8,017 nt of DNA from an uncultured Bacteroides sp. (GCA_934716785.1 CAKUYM010000190.1:1-8017), one strand, 5' to 3'; shown: positions 1-6,935, counted from the first letter of the stretch. Numbers and translations: made by a program. Notes: generated by a model from the letters alone, not told the origin.

Positions 1-40
1 TAACAGGAGAAAACAAGATACAACAGGAAAAGATTAGCTC

Positions 41-148
41 ATTGCCCTTCACCCGTTTCACCTGCTCCCCAAATGCCGATGGACAAGGCAATAGAGGGTG
101 AAGGCAAGGGGTGAAAGCGGGTGAAATCAACCGTTCCCGCTTTCACCT
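41..148 (+). repeat. Left 108-bp inverted arm of the element
   Basis: This arm pairs with 497-604 at 87 of 108 positions without a gap. It carries six hexamers: TTCACC at 48, 57 and 142, and GGTGAA at 97, 110 and 120. All six are perfectly matched in the other arm. The outermost 26 bp match at 24 positions, and an 11-bp block at 71-81 (AAATGCCGATG) is exact. The arm also folds on itself: GGTGAAAGCGGG at 110-121 is the exact complement of 136-147, leaving a 14-nt loop. This is therefore a palindrome nested in a larger palindrome. Confidence 0.9.
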
Positions 149-249
149 ATGGAATTTGTCGGTTGTTAGGTTATAGCCTTATTGCGTCGGGCATACAGAT
201 TCTACATGATAGAAATACGGAACCAATATGCTGAATATATAGATGCGGC

Positions 250-466
250 AACTCAAGTATTAACAGATGAGGTCCAAGGTATTAACAGATGAAACTCAAG
301 GTATTAACACCTGACACGCAAGCTATTAATAGATGACAGTTCATCCGTTAATACCTGACAATGGATTTACATTAGCATATTTACATTAGCTATAATGATA
401 TCAGGATTAGCTATAATGATATAAATGATATGTTATAGTGATATAACGAATTTGCCATAGTGATAT
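250..466 (+). repeat. AT-rich tandem array of ten ~22-bp units in two subfamilies
   Basis: Units run head to tail without spacers: 250-270, 271-292, 293-314, 315-336, 337-358, 359-380, 381-401, 402-422, 423-444 and 445-466, each 21 or 22 bp. The first five end in AGATGA or CCTGA and share a core near GTATTAACAGATGA, which is exact at 257-270 and 279-292. The last five end in ATAT and share ATTAGCTATAATGATAT, exact at 385-401 and 406-422. Unit 4 (CTATTAATAGATGA) links the two types. The subfamily boundary (358/359) is the midpoint of the array. About 22 bp is two turns of B-DNA, so each unit presents the same helix face, as iterons do. It is not a CRISPR array because there are no unique spacers. 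Function unknown. Confidence 0.8.
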
Positions 467-496
467 TTGTTTTAGCCCAAGGGATATAAAAAAGCA

Positions 497-604
497 AGGT
501 GAAACCGATAACGCCCGGTTTCACCTGATTTCACCACTACCCTTCACCCGCTATCGCCTTATACATCGGCATTTCAGAAGTAGGTGAAACCGGTGAAGGG
601 CAAT
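497..604 (-). repeat. Right 108-bp inverted arm of the element
   Basis: This is the mirror copy of 41-148. Its six hexamers are GGTGAA at 498, 583 and 592 and TTCACC at 520, 530 and 543, each in exact register with a partner in the left arm. Its inner end forms its own hairpin: AGGTGAAACCG at 497-507 pairs with 516-526 around an 8-nt loop. The left arm's inner hairpin sits at the equivalent place but uses different stem bases (GCGGG against CCG), so the fold is partly kept while the sequence changes. Confidence 0.9.
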
Positions 605-665
605 TATACCTTATTGTGGCATTTATATATTTCTCATGCTGTTTTGAAGATATAACGCAGCATAT

Positions 666-2657
666 CTATTTTATCTGAAGAGCAAAGCCACCACCGGGCG
701 CCAAGTGAATCTTAAATTTGCCGTTATTCTTAATCTGCAAAGATTCACGTTTATAATCACGACCTACACGATGAGCATTTACTCCATCCTTAAATAATAC
801 AGCATTATATGTTTTATCGCCACCCAGGAAAGAACAATCCACCTCAATGTCACGTGCAGTCCAATCGGTTATTCCGCCTACATACCATGTATCTCCATGC
901 CGACGGGCAGTTACGATATACTCTCCCATCTTGCCGTCAAGTACAATACTCTCATCCCATACAGTAGGAATCCCCGCAATAAAATCTGTCGACTCCGGTT
1001 CGCGCATATAGTTGCTCGGATTATCACACAGCATATTGAAAGGAGATTCAAAAACTACATACAGCGCTAATTGGCGACAACGCGTCCCCTGACTCATCGG
1101 TTCCGAATAGCAAGGATAATAATTACCTTTCGACGCATTGCGCATAGCTCCCTGCGTATAGTCCATTGGACCGGACACCTGACGGATGAAAGGAATCATC
1201 ACATCATATTTAACCTGATCAAGCGAAGCCGGACTCCATTTCATCTGTTCCAAGCCATTCACTCCCTCAAAATTCAAGACATTGGGATACGTGCGGTTCA
1301 AGCCGGCAGGTTTGTGTGTTCCATGTAAGTCGAGAATCAGCTTATATTTAGCACACATCTCGGCTGCCCGATAGTTGAATGCGGTCATTTCCTGATCATC
1401 GCGATCCATAAAGTCCACTTTAAATCCCTTCACCCCCATCTCAGCATAATGACGGCATACATTCTCCATATCACGTTCAAATGCATAATAACCTGCCCAA
1501 AGAATGATGCCTACATTTTTGGAAGCAGCATAATCTACGAGTTCTTTCAAATCTATTTCTTTCACCACTTGCATCAAATCGGCTTTCAGATTTACTGCCC
1601 AACCCTCATCAAGTATCACATATTCAATGCCTTTTGATGCTGCAAAATCGACATAAGCCTTATAAGTAGCATTGTTTACTCCCGTAGCAAAATCAACTCC
1701 GTCCAAGTTCCACGCATTCCACCAGTCCCAAGCCACCTTGCCGGGCTTAATCCATGAGATGTCTGATACACGCGAAGGAGACGCCAAAAGATAACTGAGA
1801 TTACTTGCCGCAAGATCTTTGTCGGCAGTAGTGACGATGGCCATACGCCATGGAAAGCTCCGAGGTCTATCAACTTTGGCAATATAGCTTTCACGTTCTT
1901 TCACCAGCATCTGGAGTTTGTTATGACCACCCTGCTCCGTACGTTTGGGATAAGGAGCAAATGTTCCTTTCAGCGAGTTTCCTTCTCCGGCAACGGATAG
2001 GTATAATCCCGGATAATTCTCCAAATCAGATTCTGTTATACACATCTTGACTCCTTCACCGGCATCCACTACCAACGGCAGAAACATCAATCGCTGCTTA
2101 TTCAGTTTCGACAGCTTGTCTGTGGTATATGTATTCTCAAAGGAATTGAAAAACTGGGATTTAAAATCGCCGTCTTTTCCACTTCTCACAAACGGGACAG
2201 AAGCCGTCACGTCAGCAGGAAAATGATAGTCTACCACCTCATCCGCTACATTGAAGGGTTTCTTCGAGCTATTTACAAAACGATATGCGATGCCGTCGTT
2301 GTAAGCACGAAACTCCACACTCCAATCCTTCTTAAACCGCAAAGTCAGCTCATTATAATGATCTCTCAATTCGCCGGCACGATAAAAAGGTGAAGGCACC
2401 ATGCGATCGACACTCTTTCGGGAAGTGCCGGACAACTTCGCCTGTTCTCCCCAAACTTCTCCGTTATCCAATGTCATAGCTATCGGTGAAGACGCTAAAA
2501 TCAGCCGTCCGTCACAAGTAATGTCATAAGTCAGTTTATCACCTATAATAATAGTAGTTTGCAGATTCCCTCCCGGAGAATTCAAGGTAAATCTTTTTTG
2601 TGCTTGCACGACAAATACATAACAAACACAGAATAGTAAAACTGTCAGTTTTTTCAT
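666..2657 (-). CDS. GH97 retaining alpha-galactosidase, secreted
   Basis: Exo-acting glycoside hydrolase predicted to release terminal alpha-linked galactose with retention of configuration, probably in the periplasm. The 663-residue product starts with a signal peptide (about residues 1-19, VQA|Q cleavage). A N-terminal beta-sandwich of about 270 residues follows, then a (beta/alpha)8 barrel with LDEGW at 349-353 and VDFMDRDD at 414-421, and a C-terminal beta domain from about 570. From memory, it closely resembles the characterised B. thetaiotaomicron BT1871 (BtGH97b). That enzyme's nucleophile D415 and acid/base E470 fall here at exactly D415 (GFKVDF) and E470 (NGLE). Retaining GH97 enzymes use this Asp, whereas SusB-type inverting enzymes use Glu bases elsewhere. 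I place the start at 2657, because the upstream ATG at 2681 adds eight residues (MITFIIKT) ahead of a normal MKK signal peptide. The gene is monocistronic and divergent from the transporter. Galactosidase assignment is strong; natural substrate unknown. Confidence 0.93.
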   Translation of the reverse strand: MKKLTVLLFCVCYVFVVQAQKRFTLNSPGGNLQTTIIIGDKLTYDITCDGRLILASSPIAMTLDNGEVWGEQAKLSGTSRKSVDRMVPSPFYRAGELRDHYNELTLRFKKDWSVEFRAYNDGIAYRFVNSSKKPFNVADEVVDYHFPADVTASVPFVRSGKDGDFKSQFFNSFENTYTTDKLSKLNKQRLMFLPLVVDAGEGVKMCITESDLENYPGLYLSVAGEGNSLKGTFAPYPKRTEQGGHNKLQMLVKERESYIAKVDRPRSFPWRMAIVTTADKDLAASNLSYLLASPSRVSDISWIKPGKVAWDWWNAWNLDGVDFATGVNNATYKAYVDFAASKGIEYVILDEGWAVNLKADLMQVVKEIDLKELVDYAASKNVGIILWAGYYAFERDMENVCRHYAEMGVKGFKVDFMDRDDQEMTAFNYRAAEMCAKYKLILDLHGTHKPAGLNRTYPNVLNFEGVNGLEQMKWSPASLDQVKYDVMIPFIRQVSGPMDYTQGAMRNASKGNYYPCYSEPMSQGTRCRQLALYVVFESPFNMLCDNPSNYMREPESTDFIAGIPTVWDESIVLDGKMGEYIVTARRHGDTWYVGGITDWTARDIEVDCSFLGGDKTYNAVLFKDGVNAHRVGRDYKRESLQIKNNGKFKIHLAPGGGFALQIK

Positions 2658-2698
2658 GGTTTTAATTATAAATGTTATCAAATCAACAAAGAACGGTA

Positions 2699-2706
2699 CA
2701 AAAATA
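2699..2706 (-). promoter_or_regulatory. Predicted -7 box of the GH97 gene
   Basis: On the minus strand this reads TATTTTTG, a full match to the Bacteroides -7 consensus TAnnTTTG. It would give a leader of roughly 30-40 nt before the ATG at 2657. No TTTG -33 element is seen at the usual distance, so the call rests on the -7 box alone in AT-rich DNA. Confidence 0.45.
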
Positions 2707-2889
2707 ATATTAATAAATCACTTCTTTACTATTAACACCTTTTTCTTTGCTACAAATGCACTTTCTAAAAATAGTTCAATAAAGTCCGTTGATTGAATCG
2801 CATACGCATAAAATCAATTCCACTGGCAGATTAATAAAAGTAACTTACGAAATTTCTTGCCGAATTACAGCGATTATGAAATAAAAAAC

Positions 2890-2897
2890 TATTTTTG
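2890..2897 (+). promoter_or_regulatory. Predicted -7 box of the DASS transporter gene
   Basis: TATTTTTG matches the Bacteroides -7 consensus TAnnTTTG and is the same octamer as the GH97 box on the other strand. Transcription would begin near 2903-2906, giving a leader of about 28 nt, T-rich and without a Shine-Dalgarno sequence. No clear -33 TTTG is found about 20 bp upstream. Confidence 0.5.
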
Positions 2898-2932
2898 CAC
2901 CGTTTTTTTTAATTTTATCTTAAACTAATATC

Positions 2933-4447
2933 ATGTACAAAATTTTTCACGGCTTTCATCTGGTGGAAGCATATCAGGAACTAAAGAAAGCCAAACGGTT
3001 GGCTAAAAGTCAGACAGCAACACGATGCATAAAGTTAACCATAGCCATTACAATTGCTCTCATTTTATGGTTTCTTCCTATCGAAACATTCGGAGTGGAC
3101 GGACTGACCGTCATAGAGCAAAGATTGATTTCCATTTTTATTTTCGCCACACTCATGTGGGTATTTGAAGCCATCCCGGCATGGACAACCTCCGTGCTGA
3201 TTGTTGTTTTACTGCTACTCACCGTATCAGACAGCAGCCTATGGCTTTTCACGCAAAACAAATTGGCGGAGAACTTCGGACAAGTTGTCAAGTATAAGTC
3301 TATCATGCATTGTTTTGCCGACCCTATCATCATGTTGTTTATTGGTGGATTCATCCTTGCCATTGCAGCGACCAAAAGCGGTCTGGACGTATTATTGGCA
3401 CGTGTCATGCTACGTCCTTTCGGCATACAATCACGCTATGTATTATTAGGTTTCATCCTCGTTACGGCAGCTTTCTCTATGTTCCTCAGCAACACTGCTA
3501 CAGCCGCCATGATGCTTACTTTCCTCACCCCTGTCCTGAAAGCGCTTCCGGCAGACGGTAAAGGAAAAATCGGTCTGGCCATGGCTATCCCCGTGGCAGC
3601 CAATATTGGCGGTATGGGAACCCCCATCGGCACACCTCCCAACGCCATTGCCTTGAAATACCTGAATGATCCGGAAGGGCTGAACTTGAATATCGGTTTC
3701 GGAGAATGGATGAGCTTCATGATGCCCTACACCATCGTCCTGTTGTTTATCGCATGGTTTATTCTTTTATGGCTGTTCCCTTTCAAGCAGAAGACCATCG
3801 AACTGAAAATTGAAGGAGAGACAAAGAAAGACTGGCGTTCTATCGTGGTGTACATCACTTTCGCCATCACAGTCCTGCTATGGATGTTTGATAAGGTGAC
3901 GGGAGTAAACTCCAATGTAGTGGCAATGATTCCGGTTGCCGTGTTCTGTATAACGGGAGTTATCACCAAGCGCGACCTCGAAGAGATCAGTTGGAGTGTG
4001 CTATGGATGGTAGCAGGAGGATTCGCATTAGGTGTTGCCCTGCAAGAGACGGGACTTGCCAAACACATGATTGAAGCTATTCCATTCAATGCTTGGCCGC
4101 CTGCACTGATGATTGTCGGTTCCGGACTGATTTGCTACGCCATGGCCAATTTCATCTCACATACAGCTACCGCTGCCCTGCTTGTTCCGATCCTTGCCAT
4201 AGCAGGTATCAGTATGCGCGAAAACCTGTCATCACTCGGTGGCGTAGAAACGCTGCTGATCGGAGTGGCAATCGGTTCATCATTGGCAATGGTATTGCCT
4301 ATCAGTACTCCTCCCAATGCATTGGCACATGCCACAGGCATGATTCAGCAAAAGGATATGGAGAAAGTAGGATTCATTATGGGTATCATCGGTATGATAT
4401 TAGGATACACCATGTTGATTATTCTTGGTTCCAACAAGTTATTGTAA
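2933..4447 (+). CDS. DASS/SLC13 (INDY-like) anion transporter
   Basis: Inner-membrane secondary carrier of the divalent anion:sodium symporter family, expected to carry C4-dicarboxylates such as succinate, fumarate or malate, or possibly sulfate. It has 504 residues, the usual family length. A basic N-terminal stretch (about 1-33) precedes about eleven membrane segments. The two inverted halves each carry the family signatures: LSNTATAAMM (S186-N187-T188) with IGTPPN (232-237), and ISHTATAALL (S409-H410-T411) with ISTPPN (457-462). In VcINDY, both SNT motifs line the substrate site and lie next to the sodium sites. Here the second motif reads SHT, so coupling or substrate may differ. The ATG at 2933 gives a normal start, and no Shine-Dalgarno sequence is seen. 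The gene stands alone, divergent from the GH97 gene and convergent with the GH92 gene, with a terminator 11 bp after its stop. Family assignment is firm; substrate and ion coupling are not. Confidence 0.9.
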   Translation: MYKIFHGFHLVEAYQELKKAKRLAKSQTATRCIKLTIAITIALILWFLPIETFGVDGLTVIEQRLISIFIFATLMWVFEAIPAWTTSVLIVVLLLLTVSDSSLWLFTQNKLAENFGQVVKYKSIMHCFADPIIMLFIGGFILAIAATKSGLDVLLARVMLRPFGIQSRYVLLGFILVTAAFSMFLSNTATAAMMLTFLTPVLKALPADGKGKIGLAMAIPVAANIGGMGTPIGTPPNAIALKYLNDPEGLNLNIGFGEWMSFMMPYTIVLLFIAWFILLWLFPFKQKTIELKIEGETKKDWRSIVVYITFAITVLLWMFDKVTGVNSNVVAMIPVAVFCITGVITKRDLEEISWSVLWMVAGGFALGVALQETGLAKHMIEAIPFNAWPPALMIVGSGLICYAMANFISHTATAALLVPILAIAGISMRENLSSLGGVETLLIGVAIGSSLAMVLPISTPPNALAHATGMIQQKDMEKVGFIMGIIGMILGYTMLIILGSNKLL

Positions 4448-4458
4448 ATCAATACCTC

Positions 4459-4517
4459 CCCTATATGACAAAACCCTGTAAGAACGATTTGCTCTTACAG
4501 GGTTTTGTCATATAGGG
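4459..4517. terminator. Bidirectional terminator shared by the transporter and GH92 genes
   Basis: Two perfect 25-bp complementary arms (4459-4483 and 4493-4517) flank a 9-nt loop. The inner stem CCCTGTAAGA/TCTTACAGGG is followed on both strands by TTTTGTCATA. A transcript from either side therefore makes a GC-containing hairpin followed by a U-run. The structure begins 11 bp after the transporter stop and 13 bp after the GH92 stop, which fits a shared terminator for convergent genes. Confidence 0.9.
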
Positions 4518-4530
4518 ACAAGAGATTGAG

Positions 4531-6726
4531 TTATTTCATCTTATACACCAACGTCCCACCCTTCACAATATCTTCATGTGATATTGAATTTTTCGTATAA
4601 GGTTCTCCATTCAGCGTAATGCTATCTACATATAGATGTTCTTTTGATAAGTTCTCTGCAATAACCGTAAAAGTTTTTCCGTCAGCCAAATGCAATACCA
4701 TCTTCGGCAGTTGCGGGGCACCGAATACATACTCCCCGCTCACCGGATCTACCGGATAGAATCCCATTGCGCTAAGCATATACCAAGCAGACATCTGACC
4801 GCAGTCGTCATTTCCGCAAAGTCCATCAGGCTTGCTTTTATACTGAGTGTCAAAGATTTCACGAACCAGCTCCTGTGTACGTTCCGGACGACCCGCCAGC
4901 GCATACAAATAAGTGACATGATGACTCGGTTCATTGCCATGAGCATACTGACCGATCAGTCCCGTCACATCTGCCAGACTTTCACCTTCGAGCTTGACAG
5001 TAAACAAAGAATCCAGTTTATTGAGAAAAGGCTCTTCACCGCCAAACAGACTGATCAGCCCCGGCACATCATGTTGCACATGCCAAGTGTACTGCCATGC
5101 ATTTCCTTCGGTATAGTCACCACCGATACTTTCGGAATGTCCCAATGCACTTGGATTGAACGGAGCTTTCCAAGTCCCATCAGCCTTGCGCGGACGCATA
5201 AACTGCGTTTCCGAATCGAAAAGATTTTTATAATAATCCGCACGCTTCGAGAAGTAAGCGGCATCTTCCTCTTTACCCATACGGCGTGCCATGTCGGCAG
5301 CGGCATAATCATCATACACAGACTCCAATGTAGAAGATACGGATTCCGCTTTTATCAGGTCTGTAGGGAAGTATCCGTATTTTGTATAGACCTCCCAATC
5401 CGACTTCAACGGATGAGATACAGTCTGCGTTTTCTTTATTATATTGAAAGCACGATCGGCGTCAAAGCCACGAAATCCTTTACGGTAAGCCTCAGCAATG
5501 ACCGATACGCCATGATTGCCAACCATACAGAAATTTTCTTTACCCCACACCGTCCAGATGGGCAGGAAGCCCTGCACCTCACCTTGTTCTATCAACGAAT
5601 TGACAAAGCCATCCACACGTTCGGGAATCACCAATGTATAGAACGGATGAGCGGCGCGATAAGTGTCCCAGAGAGAGAAAGTGGAATAGAAAGTACCCGT
5701 TCCGGCTTTTACAACAGAGTCGGCAGCATTGCGGTACATACCGTCTACATCAGAAATCTGATTAGGCTGAATCAACGCATGATAGAAACAGGTATAGAAA
5801 TTGGTCTTTTCATCATCAGTACCGTCTATCTCAATACGGCTCAGATAACTGTTCCATTCATTATGAGCGGCAGTTTTCACTCCGTCAAAGTCCCATGCCG
5901 GAATTTCGGCTTCCATGTTCTTTTTGGCACCGGCCACACTGGTGGTAGAAAGAGCCACCTTCATCATCAGCTCATCGCCCTGATTCATATCGAAAGTGGC
6001 AACAATACGTTTTCCTTTTTCCTTTTCTCCCATCGGAAGATAAAGCGAGTCTACGACAGGGCGGTTGAACTTCATCACAAAGAAGTAATCCTGATTCACC
6101 CATACCGTATTATTGACATGACCGGTCAGCGTCTGCGCATCTTCCCAATTCACCTCACAACTGTTCACTTGAGAGTGATACTGTTCATCTCTCCATGCCG
6201 GACCATGCTGCAGGTCGATCAAGAGTGAAGCCGAATCGGCTTTAAGATAAGTATAACGATGCAGGGCAGCATGGATAGACGCTGTCAGCTCCGCTTTAAC
6301 CTGAGGATCTGAAAGCTCAACCGTATAATATCCCGGAGTGGCGGCCTCCTTATCTTTGGAGAAACGGCTGCGATAAGCATCCCATGCACGGGCACGTGTA
6401 CCGGTGGCGGGCATCACTAAGATATCTCCCAAATCCATACATCCCGTTCCGTTCAGATGTGTCTGGGTGAATCCCCAAATCAATGTATCCTGATAAACAT
6501 ATTCGGAGCAGTATCTCCAGCCTACCGCCCCTGTTACGGGACTGGTCTGCACCATTCCGAAAGGATAACAAGCTCCGGGAAATGTATGTCCGTTATCAGC
6601 GGCCCCAATAAAGGTATTGACGTATTGAGTATAATCCTGCGTGTCCGTTTTTTCTGTCGGGGTGCAGGAAGAATAAAAGAACAAACCTGCCAAAGCAGTG
6701 GCTACCAAAGGAATCTTTCTTTTCAT
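4531..6726 (-). CDS. GH92 exo-alpha-mannosidase, lipoprotein
   Basis: Calcium-dependent, inverting exo-alpha-mannosidase of family GH92, which trims alpha-mannose from N-glycans or yeast mannan. The product has 731 residues. A type II signal peptide ends at C21 (FYSSC); the following TPTEKTDTQD has scattered acidic residues but no packed acidic export motif, so surface or periplasmic location is open. The N-terminal domain opens with YVNTFIGA (35-42) and HTFPGACYPFGM (47-58). The catalytic half carries WDTYRAAHP (353-361), YTEGNAWQY (538-546, with E540 the likely general acid), GNEPSHH (597-603) and GNDDCGQMSAW (638-648, whose acidic pair D640/D641 likely holds the base). Length and motifs are complete. 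Linkage specificity cannot be read safely. The gene is monocistronic, with a leader of about 80-125 nt, divergent from sppA. From memory, B. thetaiotaomicron has GH92 gene BT1878 near GH97 gene BT1871, so the neighbourhood may be partly conserved. Confidence 0.94.
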   Translation of the reverse strand: MKRKIPLVATALAGLFFYSSCTPTEKTDTQDYTQYVNTFIGAADNGHTFPGACYPFGMVQTSPVTGAVGWRYCSEYVYQDTLIWGFTQTHLNGTGCMDLGDILVMPATGTRARAWDAYRSRFSKDKEAATPGYYTVELSDPQVKAELTASIHAALHRYTYLKADSASLLIDLQHGPAWRDEQYHSQVNSCEVNWEDAQTLTGHVNNTVWVNQDYFFVMKFNRPVVDSLYLPMGEKEKGKRIVATFDMNQGDELMMKVALSTTSVAGAKKNMEAEIPAWDFDGVKTAAHNEWNSYLSRIEIDGTDDEKTNFYTCFYHALIQPNQISDVDGMYRNAADSVVKAGTGTFYSTFSLWDTYRAAHPFYTLVIPERVDGFVNSLIEQGEVQGFLPIWTVWGKENFCMVGNHGVSVIAEAYRKGFRGFDADRAFNIIKKTQTVSHPLKSDWEVYTKYGYFPTDLIKAESVSSTLESVYDDYAAADMARRMGKEEDAAYFSKRADYYKNLFDSETQFMRPRKADGTWKAPFNPSALGHSESIGGDYTEGNAWQYTWHVQHDVPGLISLFGGEEPFLNKLDSLFTVKLEGESLADVTGLIGQYAHGNEPSHHVTYLYALAGRPERTQELVREIFDTQYKSKPDGLCGNDDCGQMSAWYMLSAMGFYPVDPVSGEYVFGAPQLPKMVLHLADGKTFTVIAENLSKEHLYVDSITLNGEPYTKNSISHEDIVKGGTLVYKMK

Positions 6727-6762
6727 GCAAATTATAGTATTAAGTTAATGTCGCATTACATA

Positions 6763-6802
6763 TTATATATGGATACTTATCACACTATTATCCTATATAT
6801 AA
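6763..6802. repeat. Imperfect inverted repeat in the GH92 leader
   Basis: TTATATATGGATA at 6763-6775 is complementary to 6789-6802 apart from one bulged base, with a 13-nt loop. It lies 37 bp upstream of the GH92 start, inside the predicted leader. It may fold in the mRNA or be an operator, but the sequence is almost all A and T, so chance is possible. Confidence 0.4.
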
Positions 6803-6803
6803 A

Positions 6804-6855
6804 TAGTATGCTGCAAAATTAAGGGTTTCTTCCCATTTAAGACGACTGCATACTA
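6804..6855. promoter_or_regulatory. Possible operator: 8-bp inverted repeat upstream of the GH92 gene
   Basis: TAGTATGC (6804-6811) and GCATACTA (6848-6855) are perfect complements 36 bp apart. One candidate GH92 -7 box (6814-6821) lies between them and the other (6857-6864) just outside. That arrangement would suit a regulator acting on this promoter. No regulator gene is in the window. Confidence 0.3.
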
Positions 6856-6856
6856 A

Positions 6857-6864
6857 CAAATATA
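6857..6864 (-). promoter_or_regulatory. Candidate -7 box of the GH92 gene
   Basis: The minus strand reads TATATTTG, matching TAnnTTTG, and would give a leader of roughly 120 nt. A second match, TAATTTTG at 6814-6821, would give a leader of about 80 nt. Neither has a clear -33 TTTG, so I cannot choose between them. Confidence 0.4.
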
Positions 6865-6935
6865 CTTAAATATTAGCCGAAAGAAGAATAGATTTATACA
6901 GATTCATTGTGATAAAACAAAAAAACGCACGACTT

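Larger units (their letters stand above)
41..604. repeat. 564-bp non-coding element: long inverted arms around a 22-bp repeat array
   Basis: Seen: positions i and 645-i are complementary from the outer ends (41 and 604) inward for 108 bp with no gap. The core between the arms (149-496) is AT-rich and contains the ~22-bp array. No convincing gene lies inside, and the 22-bp period is not a multiple of three, which argues against coding. No target-site duplication is visible: the outer flanks are AGATTAGCTC on the left and TATACCTTAT on the right. Positions 1-40 and 605-665 hold nothing I recognise; 149-249 is unassigned spacer, with one possible degenerate repeat unit near 225-246. The right end lies 61 bp beyond the stop of the GH97 gene. 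Inference: a non-autonomous mobile element (MITE-like), a dispersed intergenic repeat, or an iteron-like nucleoprotein site. I do not recognise a named family. Confidence 0.85.

Noticed and set aside
1..40. A-rich start of the window with a near direct repeat (AACAGGAGAAAA, AACAGGAAAAGA)
   Set aside because: Two imperfect 12-bp copies in a purine-rich stretch are not enough to call a feature. The initial TAA may be the end of an upstream gene but this cannot be known here.
250..466. CRISPR array
   Set aside because: Repeat units are contiguous with no unique spacers, are shorter than typical repeats and change sequence along the array. No cas genes are present.
636..663. Hairpin after the GH97 stop as a terminator (ATGCTG/CAGCAT)
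   Set aside because: The stem is only 6 bp with a 16-nt loop and no U-run follows on the GH97 transcript. The arms of the neighbouring element could end transcription as easily.
2658..2681. Upstream ATG giving the GH97 protein eight more residues
   Set aside because: MITFIIKT before MKKLTVLLF would spoil a standard signal peptide, and catalytic residue numbers fit the start at 2657.
4690..6228. Long open frame of 512 codons on the plus strand
   Set aside because: It lies wholly antisense to the GH92 gene, whose motifs are complete. Its translation is rich in His, Ile and Arg with no recognisable domain, as expected for a shadow frame.
666..6726. A complete polysaccharide utilization locus
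   Set aside because: No SusC/SusD pair, hybrid two-component regulator or ECF sigma/anti-sigma pair is present, and the two hydrolase genes are separated by a non-sugar transporter and a terminator.
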